The notes below the pieces were generated by a model. The model was not told the origin of the DNA, did not search any database, and saw nothing but the letters and a program-made list of their open reading frames with translations. From the NCBI GenBank assembly GCA_035292605.1, contig DATDPT010000069.1, forward strand, positions 1 to 64,000: a DNA stretch of 64,000 nt, written 5' to 3'. The stretch is from JALYNX01 sp035292605. Lineage in GTDB: Bacteria > Actinomycetota > Acidimicrobiia > Spongiisociales > ZC4RG35. Shown here piece after piece: positions 53,937 through 62,920 of the stretch. The stretch's first letter is position 1. Each line of letters opens with the position of its first letter. The position numbers and the translations under genes were made by a program.

Positions 53937-56828
53937 TTACTCCTCCTCCGATATTTCGAAGCAAGCACCACCGAGGGCCCCATCCGTGTTGACCCTCACG
54001 GTGAAGCCTTCGTCAGCGAGGACCTGTTTCGAGATGTACAGCCCGAGACCCCTGCCGCCTGGCTTTCTCGTGAACCCTCGCTCGAAGATTCGATCCACGT
54101 CCCGCTCAGCGACACCTGGCCCGGTATCACACACCATCACCGTCCTGCCACGTGTACTTAGTCGGATCCTTCGCGGTTGGCTCCTATCTCTCAGCCAGAA
54201 AAGCGCGTTGTCAATCAGGTTCACGAATACTGGGTAGAACGTCGATCGGAACGACTCCACGCTCCAGCGCTCGAAACCCTTCGTCATTTCCAGTTCAACC
54301 TCTTCACGCTCAAGCCGCTCTCCGAACAGATCGGTTAGGTACCGATGAATGTCCTTGCCGGTGACAGTGTCCCTCGACCGGTACAGTCGGCGTGCAAGTG
54401 GCGTCAGCAACCTGAGGTACCCGTCTAGGTGCTCGAAGGAAGAAACGAGGTCCCGATACAGGGGTGCGAGGTCTGGGTTTTCGTTCGCCCAGGCGCTTAG
54501 TCTGCGAAGGTCATTTCGCACAGACCGAATTGAGTCATCGAACTCGTGGCTCAGAATGTCTACAGCCATCCCGAGCTGGATCATCTCAACGTCGAGCTGT
54601 GCCCGTTCTCGGTATGCGATTGCCTCCTCATCCAAAGCCCTCATCGCCGTCAAAGGCGTCACGCCATCCCGATCGAGATCAACCGACACAAGCTGCAATA
54701 GCGCCTGATTGCTGGAGAACATCTCGTCGACGCGTTCCCACTCGGCCAAACCTTCGAGCACGGCTGCGCGTTCAGAACCAAGGCTTTCGGACCGTTTCCC
54801 AGCAGCAGCCGCCACGTTGACTTCGAACTTCTCTCTCAGCTTCCCAAAAGCATCGTCGATGGATGCTCTTGTGACGACAACCTCTTCCAACAATCGTCGC
54901 AACTCAACCTCAACACCGTCGAGCACTGGACTCAGATGCTCACGAGCTTCCTGGATCGTCTCATCAGCCCATGAGATCGCCCACGCGTGCACATCCTGTT
55001 CTGCGAGTCGTTCCGCGGCTTGCTGGAACTTCTCGGTCGCCCATCGCTCCAGAGGTGCTATCTGGCTGTCCTCCGTGCTCCGCGCTAGCTCCGTGAACTC
55101 CGACAAGAGGTCACGAAGGTTGGCGTCGAGACCTGCGCCCTCAGGTTCGCGTATCGCGACTTTCGACCGAATCGCCCGAAACATCCGTTGGACGTCCGCC
55201 TCGGCGATGACAAGCTCATCGGGTGATGCAGCCTCGCCGATCTGATGCTCCACGACCTCGCGAACCCCATGAAGTTCAGACTCGAGATCGTTCTGGACAT
55301 ATTCGAACCCTGCGGCGAGCAAGGTGGTGAGCCGTTGTCGCTCTGCTTTGGCCCTCGTCTCGTACTCCTGTTTGGCGCGGTGCAGTTCCTGCAATCGAGT
55401 GCGTTCGTGCGTGAAAGGATCGGCTCTGCTTCCGCCTTTGCGAAAGAAGTCCGCTGCAAGCTGCAGGAATAGGTTCTCCAGAAGGTCTACGAAATCCCTG
55501 TATGCGCCATTGCGCTGGAACCCTTCACGTCCTGCCTTGTCAACGAGGCCACTGTTATCCGATCGCGTGATCGAGACGGCCCCAAAAATGTTGCGGTGTG
55601 AGAAGTAGTAGTAACCAGCGCTGCGGGTTCTGCGCTCCTCTATCTCGAGGTAGTCATAGTCAACGTTTCCATACGGCAGGACCCGAACGCCTTCGCGATA
55701 GACGTACAGACCCCCAATCTGTTGCGTCTTCCTCCTAAGCTTCGTATGCGCCTCGGCGCTCATACTTGACGACTTGGCCTCAGGTTGAACCACTGCAAGG
55801 TCGAAACGAAATGGTCCGCAGCGACTCGGAGAGCGAACGCTCCCAGGAGGAGGTAGGTCGTACGGCTCGGGGCCCTCTCCGAAGACGGTGACCGATCCGT
55901 GGAACCCACCGTTGCGATCGAACTCGCCGCGAATCTGGTGGTCCGACGACAAGAAGTCGTCTGGGACAAAGAACTCGCCCTCATCGACGAGAGAGCGCAC
56001 ATCATCACCAGACCGATGATCGTTAAACGCCACCTCCAGAACCGGAGGCGAGTGGCCGGGGACCATGGAATTCGTAAAGCCGAGCAGGAACCTCGTTAGC
56101 TCGCTTGCACCACCCCCATCACCAGATCCAACGCTTGCCAGAACGTCCTCCCCCACCGGCGAGATGATGAAGTGGGTGCCGTACCCATCTCCGCCCAGAG
56201 ATGGCGCCTTAAGCAACTCATCGAGTGCTTTGACATCATCCCAGGGGGACGCGACATCACTCTGGAATCCAGCGGTGCCGTCTGTCGCTCGATGAAGCTC
56301 CTCCGCGTTGTTCAGGAGTGCTCGACGCAGTTTCTGGATGACAGCCTCGCCAGGAAGCGCACCCGGCTTCAACACTTCGATCGGAACCTGGACTTGATCT
56401 AAGGCAATGCCGGGTATTTCGAAGAGTCGCCAGTCGATGAGCGCAACGGTCAGGTCACCACCCGATTTGCCCAATTTCGGCCGAGTCATAACGAGCACCT
56501 GGGGACCGAGTAAGGCGATCGCGAGGCGACCGATGCCCTTCTCGCCCAGCATCTCACGACGTTTGAATCCAGCAGGCGCCTTCTGTGGCCCGAGCTTGCT
56601 GTCCGTTCCAAGCACCAACCATCGGTTTTCGAAGTCCCCTCGAGACATCCCGCGCCCATTGTCACGAATCACGAGGATTCTCTGTTCGCGAATCAGATCA
56701 GCTGTCACCTTTGTCGCGTAGGCATCGTGTGCGTTCTTGAACAGCTCGCTGATGGCAGTCGGAACACCTGCGATTTGTTGCCGGCCGAGCATGTCGACGG
56801 CACGGGCGCTCGTCTTGAACTGTGCCAC
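53937..56828 (-). CDS. Dual GHKL protein: MORC/HSP90-like ATPase + histidine-kinase core
   Basis: 963 residues. N-terminal HATPase_c_3-type ATPase: N box SELFKNAHDAYA (~27-38), IRDNGRGM (~54-61), and GEKGIGRLA (~95-103). A long middle includes charged coiled coils (~480-720). The C-terminal kinase core has an H-box-like LSHEFDDSIRSVRNDL (His ~761), N box VNLIDNALFWL, CDTGPGVAERDVDRIFERG and GGRGLGLYIS. One protein thus joins a clamp-type ATPase, which can sense nucleic acid or large complexes, to a signalling kinase. GTG start overlaps the Dcm stop (TAGTG). Cytoplasmic. Confidence 0.85.
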   Translation of the reverse strand: MAQFKTSARAVDMLGRQQIAGVPTAISELFKNAHDAYATKVTADLIREQRILVIRDNGRGMSRGDFENRWLVLGTDSKLGPQKAPAGFKRREMLGEKGIGRLAIALLGPQVLVMTRPKLGKSGGDLTVALIDWRLFEIPGIALDQVQVPIEVLKPGALPGEAVIQKLRRALLNNAEELHRATDGTAGFQSDVASPWDDVKALDELLKAPSLGGDGYGTHFIISPVGEDVLASVGSGDGGGASELTRFLLGFTNSMVPGHSPPVLEVAFNDHRSGDDVRSLVDEGEFFVPDDFLSSDHQIRGEFDRNGGFHGSVTVFGEGPEPYDLPPPGSVRSPSRCGPFRFDLAVVQPEAKSSSMSAEAHTKLRRKTQQIGGLYVYREGVRVLPYGNVDYDYLEIEERRTRSAGYYYFSHRNIFGAVSITRSDNSGLVDKAGREGFQRNGAYRDFVDLLENLFLQLAADFFRKGGSRADPFTHERTRLQELHRAKQEYETRAKAERQRLTTLLAAGFEYVQNDLESELHGVREVVEHQIGEAASPDELVIAEADVQRMFRAIRSKVAIREPEGAGLDANLRDLLSEFTELARSTEDSQIAPLERWATEKFQQAAERLAEQDVHAWAISWADETIQEAREHLSPVLDGVEVELRRLLEEVVVTRASIDDAFGKLREKFEVNVAAAAGKRSESLGSERAAVLEGLAEWERVDEMFSSNQALLQLVSVDLDRDGVTPLTAMRALDEEAIAYRERAQLDVEMIQLGMAVDILSHEFDDSIRSVRNDLRRLSAWANENPDLAPLYRDLVSSFEHLDGYLRLLTPLARRLYRSRDTVTGKDIHRYLTDLFGERLEREEVELEMTKGFERWSVESFRSTFYPVFVNLIDNALFWLRDRSQPRRIRLSTRGRTVMVCDTGPGVAERDVDRIFERGFTRKPGGRGLGLYISKQVLADEGFTVRVNTDGALGGACFEISEEE

Positions 56829-57907
56829 TAGGCAACCCTTCCGAGAATGGGACCTCTTGAGACAGTCGACCTACGGGCAAGGTGGCCAACCAGATGCCGG
56901 CCGAGAGCTTCTGCGAGCAGCACGGGCACCGCGTTACCGATTTGCCGCGCCATCGACGCCATATTGCCAACGAACTCGAACTCAGCCGGGAACGTCTGAA
57001 GACAAGCGGCCTCGCGGATGCTGATGGCTCGATCCTGTTCAGGATGACCGAACCGACCGTTGGAGTAGCTGACACAGCGGGTCGTGAGGCCTGTTGCGGG
57101 CGCGTCCCATGACATGCGTCCGTACACATCGGTATGGCCGTCGTAGGTGCCGGAATGGCAGTCGAGCCAGAGGTGACTCGCCCAGTCACGGCGATCTCCG
57201 CCCTCTGGAGTCGCGCGAATCCGCTCGAGGTTCTTCTGTGACAAGGCATGGGCACGGTGGTTCTTCACATCAGCGTGAAAATCGCCGGCAGCGATCGGCG
57301 GGAGATCCCTTATCCAGTCTCGGACCGTTGAATATGGCTGGGCTCCCGGACCGTGTGTGGGCTCCGGAAATCCTGGTGCTCCATACGCTGAGGCGAGCAC
57401 AACAAGTCGAGCCCGACGCTGCGGGACACCATACTGTCGGGCTTCTATCGTCCTCACCTCATACTCGTAGCCGAATTCATCGAGGTCGGCCAGGAAGTCA
57501 GCCAACGGTCCTTCGCCGTCGTCGAACGTCTGAAGACCCGGAACATTCTCGATGAGAACCACGTCCGGTTGAATCCCCTGTACGAAACGACCGAGCTGCC
57601 GGAGCAGCGGAACTCGATCATCTTTCGGCCGAGGCGTCGTGCGTTGCTTCGAGAATGGCTGGCAGGGTGCGCATGCCGAAAGAATCACACGATCCACTGA
57701 ATCGACCCGAAACTCCGCCAACACGAGATCAACGCCTAGTTGTCGGACATCGGCGCGAATGAATTGTGCGCCGGGAAAGTTCAATTGATAGGTCGCAGCA
57801 GCGTCCGAGTCGTTGTCGATTCCGCCCAGAACAACCATGCCCGCCTGACGCAAACCCAGGCTGGTGCCGCCGCAACCCGAGAAGAGATCAACTACACCAA
57901 TTCTCAT
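56828..57907 (-). CDS. dcm: DNA (cytosine-5) methyltransferase
   Basis: About 359 residues from ATG 57907. Motifs in order: I (VVDLFSGCGGTSLGLRQAG), IV with catalytic Cys82 in APCQPFSKQ, VI VVLIENVPG, VIII QRRARLVVLA, IX/X near RQIGNAVPVLLAEALG. A variable target-recognition region lies between ~205 and 285. Shorter than many Dcm proteins but complete. It modifies cytosines in an unknown site; Vsr and the GHKL/receiver pair flank it, so it may mark self DNA. Confidence 0.93.
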   Translation of the reverse strand: MRIGVVDLFSGCGGTSLGLRQAGMVVLGGIDNDSDAAATYQLNFPGAQFIRADVRQLGVDLVLAEFRVDSVDRVILSACAPCQPFSKQRTTPRPKDDRVPLLRQLGRFVQGIQPDVVLIENVPGLQTFDDGEGPLADFLADLDEFGYEYEVRTIEARQYGVPQRRARLVVLASAYGAPGFPEPTHGPGAQPYSTVRDWIRDLPPIAAGDFHADVKNHRAHALSQKNLERIRATPEGGDRRDWASHLWLDCHSGTYDGHTDVYGRMSWDAPATGLTTRCVSYSNGRFGHPEQDRAISIREAACLQTFPAEFEFVGNMASMARQIGNAVPVLLAEALGRHLVGHLARRSTVSRGPILGRVA

Positions 57908-57995
57908 GAGCCTGCCGCGCCCTTTCACACACTTTGATTGATCTCAATCAGCTGGATGCCCCAAGGACGTTGTGCGCGAGCCCCGAGCCACCGAG

Positions 57996-58427
57996 TCACT
58001 GTCGGCGACCTCGCACCGTCCGTTCGACCCTATCGGCTGCAGCAGACAGATCCTCGTGCTCCCAAATCCGAAGTACCTCCCACCCAGCCGTGGCGAGTTC
58101 CATGCCTTGCCGCCGATCTCGTTCGACATTTGCGTCGAGCTTCGCGAGCCACCACCTACGATTCGCCTTGGGAAGCGAGTGGTGTTGCGGGCATTTGTGC
58201 CAGAAACAACCATCTACAAACACCGCGACTTTCTCCGATGGAAACACCACGTCGGGACGAAGACGCGGCACGTCGGGGACTTTTGCGTGGAGACGGAATC
58301 TCAGCCCCAGCCGATGGAGGATCCGTCGCAGCTCGATCTCGATGCCGGTATCTCGCTCGCGCTGCCGTCGCATACGGCTCGAGACGATGGGCGACGACGG
58401 TTCCACACGATGGGCCGGCACGTTCAC
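57996..58427 (-). CDS. vsr: Vsr-type very-short-patch repair endonuclease
   Basis: 143 residues. Family signatures: SSRMRRQRERDTGIEIELRR, then FRLHAKVPDVPRLRPDVVF, VAVFVDGCFWHKCPQH and NRRWWLAKLDANVERDRR. GTG start overlaps the stop of the 39-codon gene (GTGA). Vsr nicks T:G mismatches made when 5-methylcytosine deaminates; in phage-defence loci it may instead act as a nuclease. Confidence 0.92.
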   Translation of the reverse strand: MNVPAHRVEPSSPIVSSRMRRQRERDTGIEIELRRILHRLGLRFRLHAKVPDVPRLRPDVVFPSEKVAVFVDGCFWHKCPQHHSLPKANRRWWLAKLDANVERDRRQGMELATAGWEVLRIWEHEDLSAAADRVERTVRGRRQ

Positions 58428-58543
58428 CTGATCCGAGCTTGGCGATCGGCATTGGGCTCGCAGTCTGAATCCCAGGGATGCGACCCGAGAAACGTGTGCA
58501 GGTCGGTCTCACTCAGATTTGCGCAGGTCAGCTCATGAGGCAT
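58424..58543 (-). CDS. 39-residue peptide in the Vsr/Dcm operon
   Basis: ATG at 58543 after AGAGG; overlaps the HTH stop by 11 nt and the vsr GTG by 4 nt. Sequence is acidic and polar with two Cys (LTCANL; DSDCEP) and no membrane segment. The double overlap supports a real gene; function unknown. Confidence 0.55.
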   Translation of the reverse strand: MPHELTCANLSETDLHTFLGSHPWDSDCEPNADRQARIR

Positions 58544-58760
58544 TGTCTGACCTCTTCGGACGCGCTGCTCTACGATCGACCCAATCGAGGACCTCGGAGC
58601 GCAACCACAGACGTGGGCGACCACGCCCGAGATCGAGAACGGGCCTCGGCATGTCGTCGTACCGGTGCTGGTAGGTACTCACGCTGTTCGTATGCGAGAG
58701 GCCCAGGATCTCAGCCACCTCACGAGCGTCAATGAGATCCAGCGTGTCGACCTTAGGCAT
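58533..58760 (-). CDS. Small winged-helix (AlpA/excisionase-like) protein heading the operon
   Basis: 75 residues from ATG 58760. DNA-binding core: LIDAREVAEILGLSHTNSVS, then YQHRYDDMPRPVLDLGRGRP and LWLRSEVLDWVDRR, the MerR/AlpA-like excisionase fold. It could regulate the operon or assist element excision. Confidence 0.75.
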   Translation of the reverse strand: MPKVDTLDLIDAREVAEILGLSHTNSVSTYQHRYDDMPRPVLDLGRGRPRLWLRSEVLDWVDRRAARPKRSDNAS

Positions 58761-58806
58761 GGGTGTTGAGTCTAGAGGTGTCGACAAGGTCGGTCCAGTA
58801 TGGGGA

Positions 58807-58822
58807 GTCTATATCTATAGAC
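58807..58822. promoter_or_regulatory. Palindrome upstream of the HTH gene
   Basis: GTCTATA-TC-TATAGAC, perfect 7-bp arms, ~50 nt upstream of the HTH start. It may include the operon's -10 and be the HTH protein's operator. Confidence 0.5.
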
Positions 58823-58872
58823 AGGACTCGGCCGTTCGGCAACACCTCGAGAACTTGGATCGCAGTCGCGCA

Positions 58873-59683
58873 TTACTCGATCGCGAGCCGGATCGTGTCA
58901 ACCTGATCCTGCATCGAGGGGGTGAGCGACCCAATGAGTTGTTGGAGTTCTTCCAACCGACGCACAGTGGCGGTCTGGTGCCAGCCGCAGAGGCCGTCGT
59001 ATCGATATATCCCGGCTCGGCCCTCGGTGAGCTTGGGGCCGACCGGCTGGCTGACGGGATGCTCGATGGTCAGCCGGAGCTGGTCCATAGCGGGCGGCTG
59101 GAAAACCAGGAGGCCCGTAGGAGTAAGCCCGATTGGTGCACCGAGGCGGAGTCGCCAGTGCCCCGCGATGGCGTAGGCGGCGGACGGGTGGTCTTCATGG
59201 ATGAGCCGGCCAGGTTCGAGCCACCGCCCGCCGGTGGGTAGATAGTAGATAGGGATCTCGGCGTGAGCGGGGATGATGCTCCCGGTGGGTACAGGTGGCT
59301 CGGTGGCGATGGTTCTGGTTGGTCGCGCGATCCGCGAAGCCGAGTCGGATAGCTCATCGACCAGTCCGTGCGACTCGAGTGACTGCAACTCAGCAAGCCC
59401 GCTCTCTTCGATCCGACCAAGAACGGTGACCTCCGGGAATGGGTCGATCGGGAACTGCCGTGCTTCCACCAGCTCCCCTAGCGCGGGCCGGTACTGGAGC
59501 GTGTAGCCCTGGTCAGGCCAGCGGCCGACGACCTCGATGGTCTCGCCCGACAGGGCAGGTCGTGCCTGCTCATAGTGACCCCAGCCGTCGAAGTGGAGCG
59601 GGGCCCCAGTCCAGCTCGGCTCGCATGGCATCGGCGTAAGCGCGCTCCGAGTCCGTCCACCCAGCCTCGGCCGGCTCCGTCAT
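58873..59683 (-). CDS. Conjugation-operon protein of unknown function, apparent frameshift
   Basis: The ATG at 59683 overlaps the previous stop (TGATG) and reads MTEPAEAGWTDSERAYADAM but ends at 59570. A second frame starting at 59631 continues with good coding character (HFDGWGHYEQARPALSGE) for 252 residues. The simplest reading is one gene with a single-base frameshift between ~59575 and 59631. Otherwise the 252-residue frame starts independently at ATG 59631 without a ribosome site. No family recognised. Confidence 0.55.
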
Positions 59684-59949
59684 CAGGATGCATTGACCCG
59701 CCGCAGGACGGCCAGGTAGTGGACCTTGTCGGTGATACCAGTAGCTGCGACGCGGCCTCCAGGGCTGATCCAGCCGGTGGTGAGCGGTGCGGCGGTGATC
59801 TGGTCGATCTCCCATCCTTTTGCGGCGAGGCCGTTGATCTTGTCGATCACTTCTTCGCCGACGGGTGGCGTCGTCTCGCCGAGGCGGCCGCCGGCGGTGC
59901 TGGTGGCGCTGCCTTCCCACCACAAGTAGGTGTATTCGAAGGTGGTCAT
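59683..59949 (-). CDS. Small protein in the conjugation operon
   Basis: 88 residues; strong AAAGGAGAAG before the ATG, which overlaps the coupling-protein stop (ATGA). Contains FEYTYLWWEGSATS and EVIDKINGLAAKGWEIDQIT, like short actinobacterial DUF4177-type proteins. Role unknown. Confidence 0.7.
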   Translation of the reverse strand: MTTFEYTYLWWEGSATSTAGGRLGETTPPVGEEVIDKINGLAAKGWEIDQITAAPLTTGWISPGGRVAATGITDKVHYLAVLRRVNAS

Positions 59950-61349
59950 GTCTTCTCCTTTCTCTGTCGTGACGTGAGCGCAAACCGAGGAGGCTCGGGA
60001 GCCCTGGGGGCATCGAGCCAGCCGCCGAGGTGCCGCCACTGGGACTCTCGGTAGTAGGGGCGGAGCCGCACCTTGGCGGGTGGGGTGTTGTCGTGGATGA
60101 GCACGGCGTGGCCAGCCGGGAGGGTGCGCAGCTCGCTGACGGGAGCGAGACGTTCCCACCTATGGGTCTCCGAGGTCGACGGCCCGTAGGAACCCTCACT
60201 GACTGTCGTACTCACCGCCTGGCGCTCTCCGGCGAGATTGGAGAAGACCTCCAACAGCTCCGGGTCGGCCATCCCTGGGAGGAGCACACGGGCGACATGG
60301 TTGTTGAGGATGGAGCGGGCGTTGTCCCGCCCCCACCGGCGGACAACCTGTCCGTAGTCCTGGAAGATGGTGACCAGCTGCACGTCCCGGGAGCGGAGGG
60401 TGGCGGCGTACTGGGGCAGCTTGGTCAGGGGTGCCGAGTTGGCGGCCTCGTCCAGCAGCAACAGCAGTGGCTTGTCGGCCCGGCGTCCCTGTTGCACGCG
60501 TTCCCCCACCCGGACCACAAGGGCGTCTATCAGCCCGACGAAAATCGGGCGGAGCTCGTCTTGGACGTCTTCGGTTCCGACGATGTAGAGGGTGTCGTCC
60601 GAGTCGAGGAGACTGTCGAAGTCGATGCCCGGCTGCTGGCGAGTGGACTGGACTCCAGCGCGGGTGGAGAAAACCTTGAGCGCTACCCGGGCGGTGGTGC
60701 AGAACGACAGCATGGTTTCCGCTGCGGTACCGACGGTGGCACCGCGCAAGGTGCGAGCCGCGATCTGGGCGTCATGGTCGTGCGCTCCGTCCAGTGTGGC
60801 GAGGGCCGTTCCGAAAGCGACTGTATGACCACCATCGAGAGAGGAGGTCCGAGAGCTCCGGGGGTCGGAGAGCCAGCCCATCATGTCCTCGATGCTTCGG
60901 CCACCGATTGCGGCGGCATGAAGCAGCGGACCCAAGAGGTCGGAGGCGGCCGACTGCCAAAAGTCGCCCTGGGTGACCGACATCAGGTCCGACAGCGACA
61001 CGAGATGGTGGGCGAGCCGGGTGGCCTTCTGAAAGTCAATGCATTGAGGCACCGGGTTCCAGCCGATGTGAACGGCACCGCCGACCGACCCGGTTGGGTC
61101 GTACACCCACGCCATCCGGTCGTGGCTCGACCGAACCGTGAGGGTGGTGTGGAGGATCTCGGAGGTGACCGAGCACACCACCGCCGGTCCGTCCCATTCC
61201 AGGACGTTTGGGATGGCGAAGGCCGAGGTCTTACCCGACCCGGGTGGACCGAACACCACAACCGATTCACGTTGCCGGGCGGCCACTAGTCGGCCTCCCA
61301 TCCGGCCGATCACGATCCTTCCTCTCCGGGAGTGTGGTTCACGCCGCAT
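59946..61349 (-). CDS. VirD4/TraG-type conjugative coupling ATPase
   Basis: 467 residues from ATG 61349. T4CP motifs: VVVFGPPGSGKTSAFAIPNV (Walker A), VVCSVTSEIL, PLLLLLDEAANSAP (Walker B) and FQDYGQVVRRWG. The usual two N-terminal membrane helices are missing; they appear in the separate upstream gene (61339-61761), which overlaps it by 11 nt. Either a natural split subunit or a recent frameshift; the same 11-nt overlap at the next junction favours natural coupling. Confidence 0.88.
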   Translation of the reverse strand: MRREPHSRRGRIVIGRMGGRLVAARQRESVVVFGPPGSGKTSAFAIPNVLEWDGPAVVCSVTSEILHTTLTVRSSHDRMAWVYDPTGSVGGAVHIGWNPVPQCIDFQKATRLAHHLVSLSDLMSVTQGDFWQSAASDLLGPLLHAAAIGGRSIEDMMGWLSDPRSSRTSSLDGGHTVAFGTALATLDGAHDHDAQIAARTLRGATVGTAAETMLSFCTTARVALKVFSTRAGVQSTRQQPGIDFDSLLDSDDTLYIVGTEDVQDELRPIFVGLIDALVVRVGERVQQGRRADKPLLLLLDEAANSAPLTKLPQYAATLRSRDVQLVTIFQDYGQVVRRWGRDNARSILNNHVARVLLPGMADPELLEVFSNLAGERQAVSTTVSEGSYGPSTSETHRWERLAPVSELRTLPAGHAVLIHDNTPPAKVRLRPYYRESQWRHLGGWLDAPRAPEPPRFALTSRQRKEKT

Positions 61350-61761
61350 CGGACGGCTCCTCCGCCTCGGCATGCGGCAGGTGCTGGTCGGACACGAGAA
61401 GGCCAGCCCTGCGCAGGTCGATCGTGGTGGCCCATTGCGCTCCCTCCTCGGCCAACCGCCCGAGCTTGAACAGCTTCCAAACCAACGGAGCGAATCCGGC
61501 CACCAGCACCACAGCAACGGCCCAGACCAGCCAGCTCGAGATGGACGGCTCCCAGGCACCACCCACGTCAGGGAAGGAGCGCAACAACGCGGCGACCCCC
61601 TCACCCCCGGTTCCGGGGAGTGAGGAACCGAGGATCGAACCGACCAGGATGCCGCTCCCCCACAACACGGCAACGCCTGCCAGACAGACGAGGGCCAGGG
61701 CGACGCCGGCTGTCTCGAGAGGAGATCGCCCGAGTCCGCCTCCATAGGGTCTACCGGTCAC
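61339..61761 (-). CDS. Membrane subunit corresponding to the T4CP N-terminus
   Basis: 140 residues, GTG start. Two hydrophobic segments (~15-37, ~65-85) and a soluble tail (LAEEGAQWATTIDLRRAGLL), matching the membrane anchor of TraG/VirD4 proteins that the downstream ATPase lacks. Confidence 0.72.
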   Translation of the reverse strand: MTGRPYGGGLGRSPLETAGVALALVCLAGVAVLWGSGILVGSILGSSLPGTGGEGVAALLRSFPDVGGAWEPSISSWLVWAVAVVLVAGFAPLVWKLFKLGRLAEEGAQWATTIDLRRAGLLVSDQHLPHAEAEEPSDAA

Positions 61762-62920
61762 GGCGGCCTCCCATGGCAGCGTTGGTGTCGATGAGTGGCC
61801 TCTCGATGTCGGTGACGATGTGCTCGACGACGGTGGACCGCCCACCGACCCTCCACAGCGCCTGGCCTGGAATGAGTCGCTGCACCACGGCGATCTCCTC
61901 CGGGGTAAGTCCGATCAGCTCACCGAGCGCGGCAGCCTGGTCGGGGGGTTGGCGGTACACGATGCGGGTTTCGGAGTCGGCCAGCAGCCCGTTGGCGATG
62001 GCCCGGGTGTCCTCGTCGATGGAGCGGAGGTCGCCGAGGTGTTGGAGGACGGCGATGTAAGAGGCACCGTGCTCTCGGCTCATCTTGAAGGCGTACTTGG
62101 CCCACTCGGCAGTGGCGCGATCGGTGAGCAGCCTCCAGAACTCGTCCATCACCACCACCTTGGGTCGCAGACGGTCGGACCCCCACAGCCCGGTGATCCA
62201 GCCGGTGACGGCCACCATCAGCACTCGGAGGGTGTCGTCGTCGTGGCCGGAGAGGTCGACAAGGAGGTACGGGGTCGATGCGTCGACGGTCACCGTCGAG
62301 TCGCCGAACATCATCCGACCCGCGTGCGAAGAGGAGAGGGTGTGGAACCCGGCCACGAGATCGCGAACGTCACGGTCGGTGATAACCAGTGGGCTGGGCA
62401 GGTCCCCCGGGGAGGCGAGCCGTTCGGCGAGCTCCTCCAGGTTGCGCGCACCGTCGACGGCGGTTGCTGCGGTGACGGCGGCGGATTCGACCGGTGTGAG
62501 GGACCGGTTGAGAGCGGCCGAGGCCAGGGCGATGCCCATCCGTCCCCGGTCGCCGTGACTCAGCCCGTGGAATGGGTTGATCACTACTCGCCCCGGACGG
62601 ACCGGGTCCACCCCGAAGTAGGCGGCAAGGGGGAGACCTTCCCCCTTGGGATCGATGTGGCGGATCAGGTACCCGTGGGCGGCCATACGCACCGCCAGGC
62701 TCTTGACGAGAGTGGACTTACCTGAGCCCTTCGACCCGAGGACGAGCATCACCGGGTCGGTGACGATCCCCTGTTGGTAGGCCTGGAACGGGTCGAAGCA
62801 GAACGCCGACCCGGTATGGACGTCGAACCCGACCGGCACCCGGATCAGGCCTAGGGGACTGGGCGACTCCCAGGGGATGGCGCCCCGCAGATGGGCGGTG
62901 GTGGTGTTCACGCTGATCAT
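61751..62920 (-). CDS. VirB4/TraC-like conjugation ATPase
   Basis: 389 residues from ATG 62920. Walker A VLGSKGSGKSTLVKSLA, HIDPKGEG, Walker B KVVVMDEFWRLL, and REHGASYIAVLQHLGDL, as in actinobacterial VirB4-like ATPases. Shorter than classic VirB4; the N-terminal domain is provided by the SCO6880-like partner upstream, whose stop overlaps this ATG. Confidence 0.88.
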   Translation of the reverse strand: MISVNTTTAHLRGAIPWESPSPLGLIRVPVGFDVHTGSAFCFDPFQAYQQGIVTDPVMLVLGSKGSGKSTLVKSLAVRMAAHGYLIRHIDPKGEGLPLAAYFGVDPVRPGRVVINPFHGLSHGDRGRMGIALASAALNRSLTPVESAAVTAATAVDGARNLEELAERLASPGDLPSPLVITDRDVRDLVAGFHTLSSSHAGRMMFGDSTVTVDASTPYLLVDLSGHDDDTLRVLMVAVTGWITGLWGSDRLRPKVVVMDEFWRLLTDRATAEWAKYAFKMSREHGASYIAVLQHLGDLRSIDEDTRAIANGLLADSETRIVYRQPPDQAAALGELIGLTPEEIAVVQRLIPGQALWRVGGRSTVVEHIVTDIERPLIDTNAAMGGRRDR

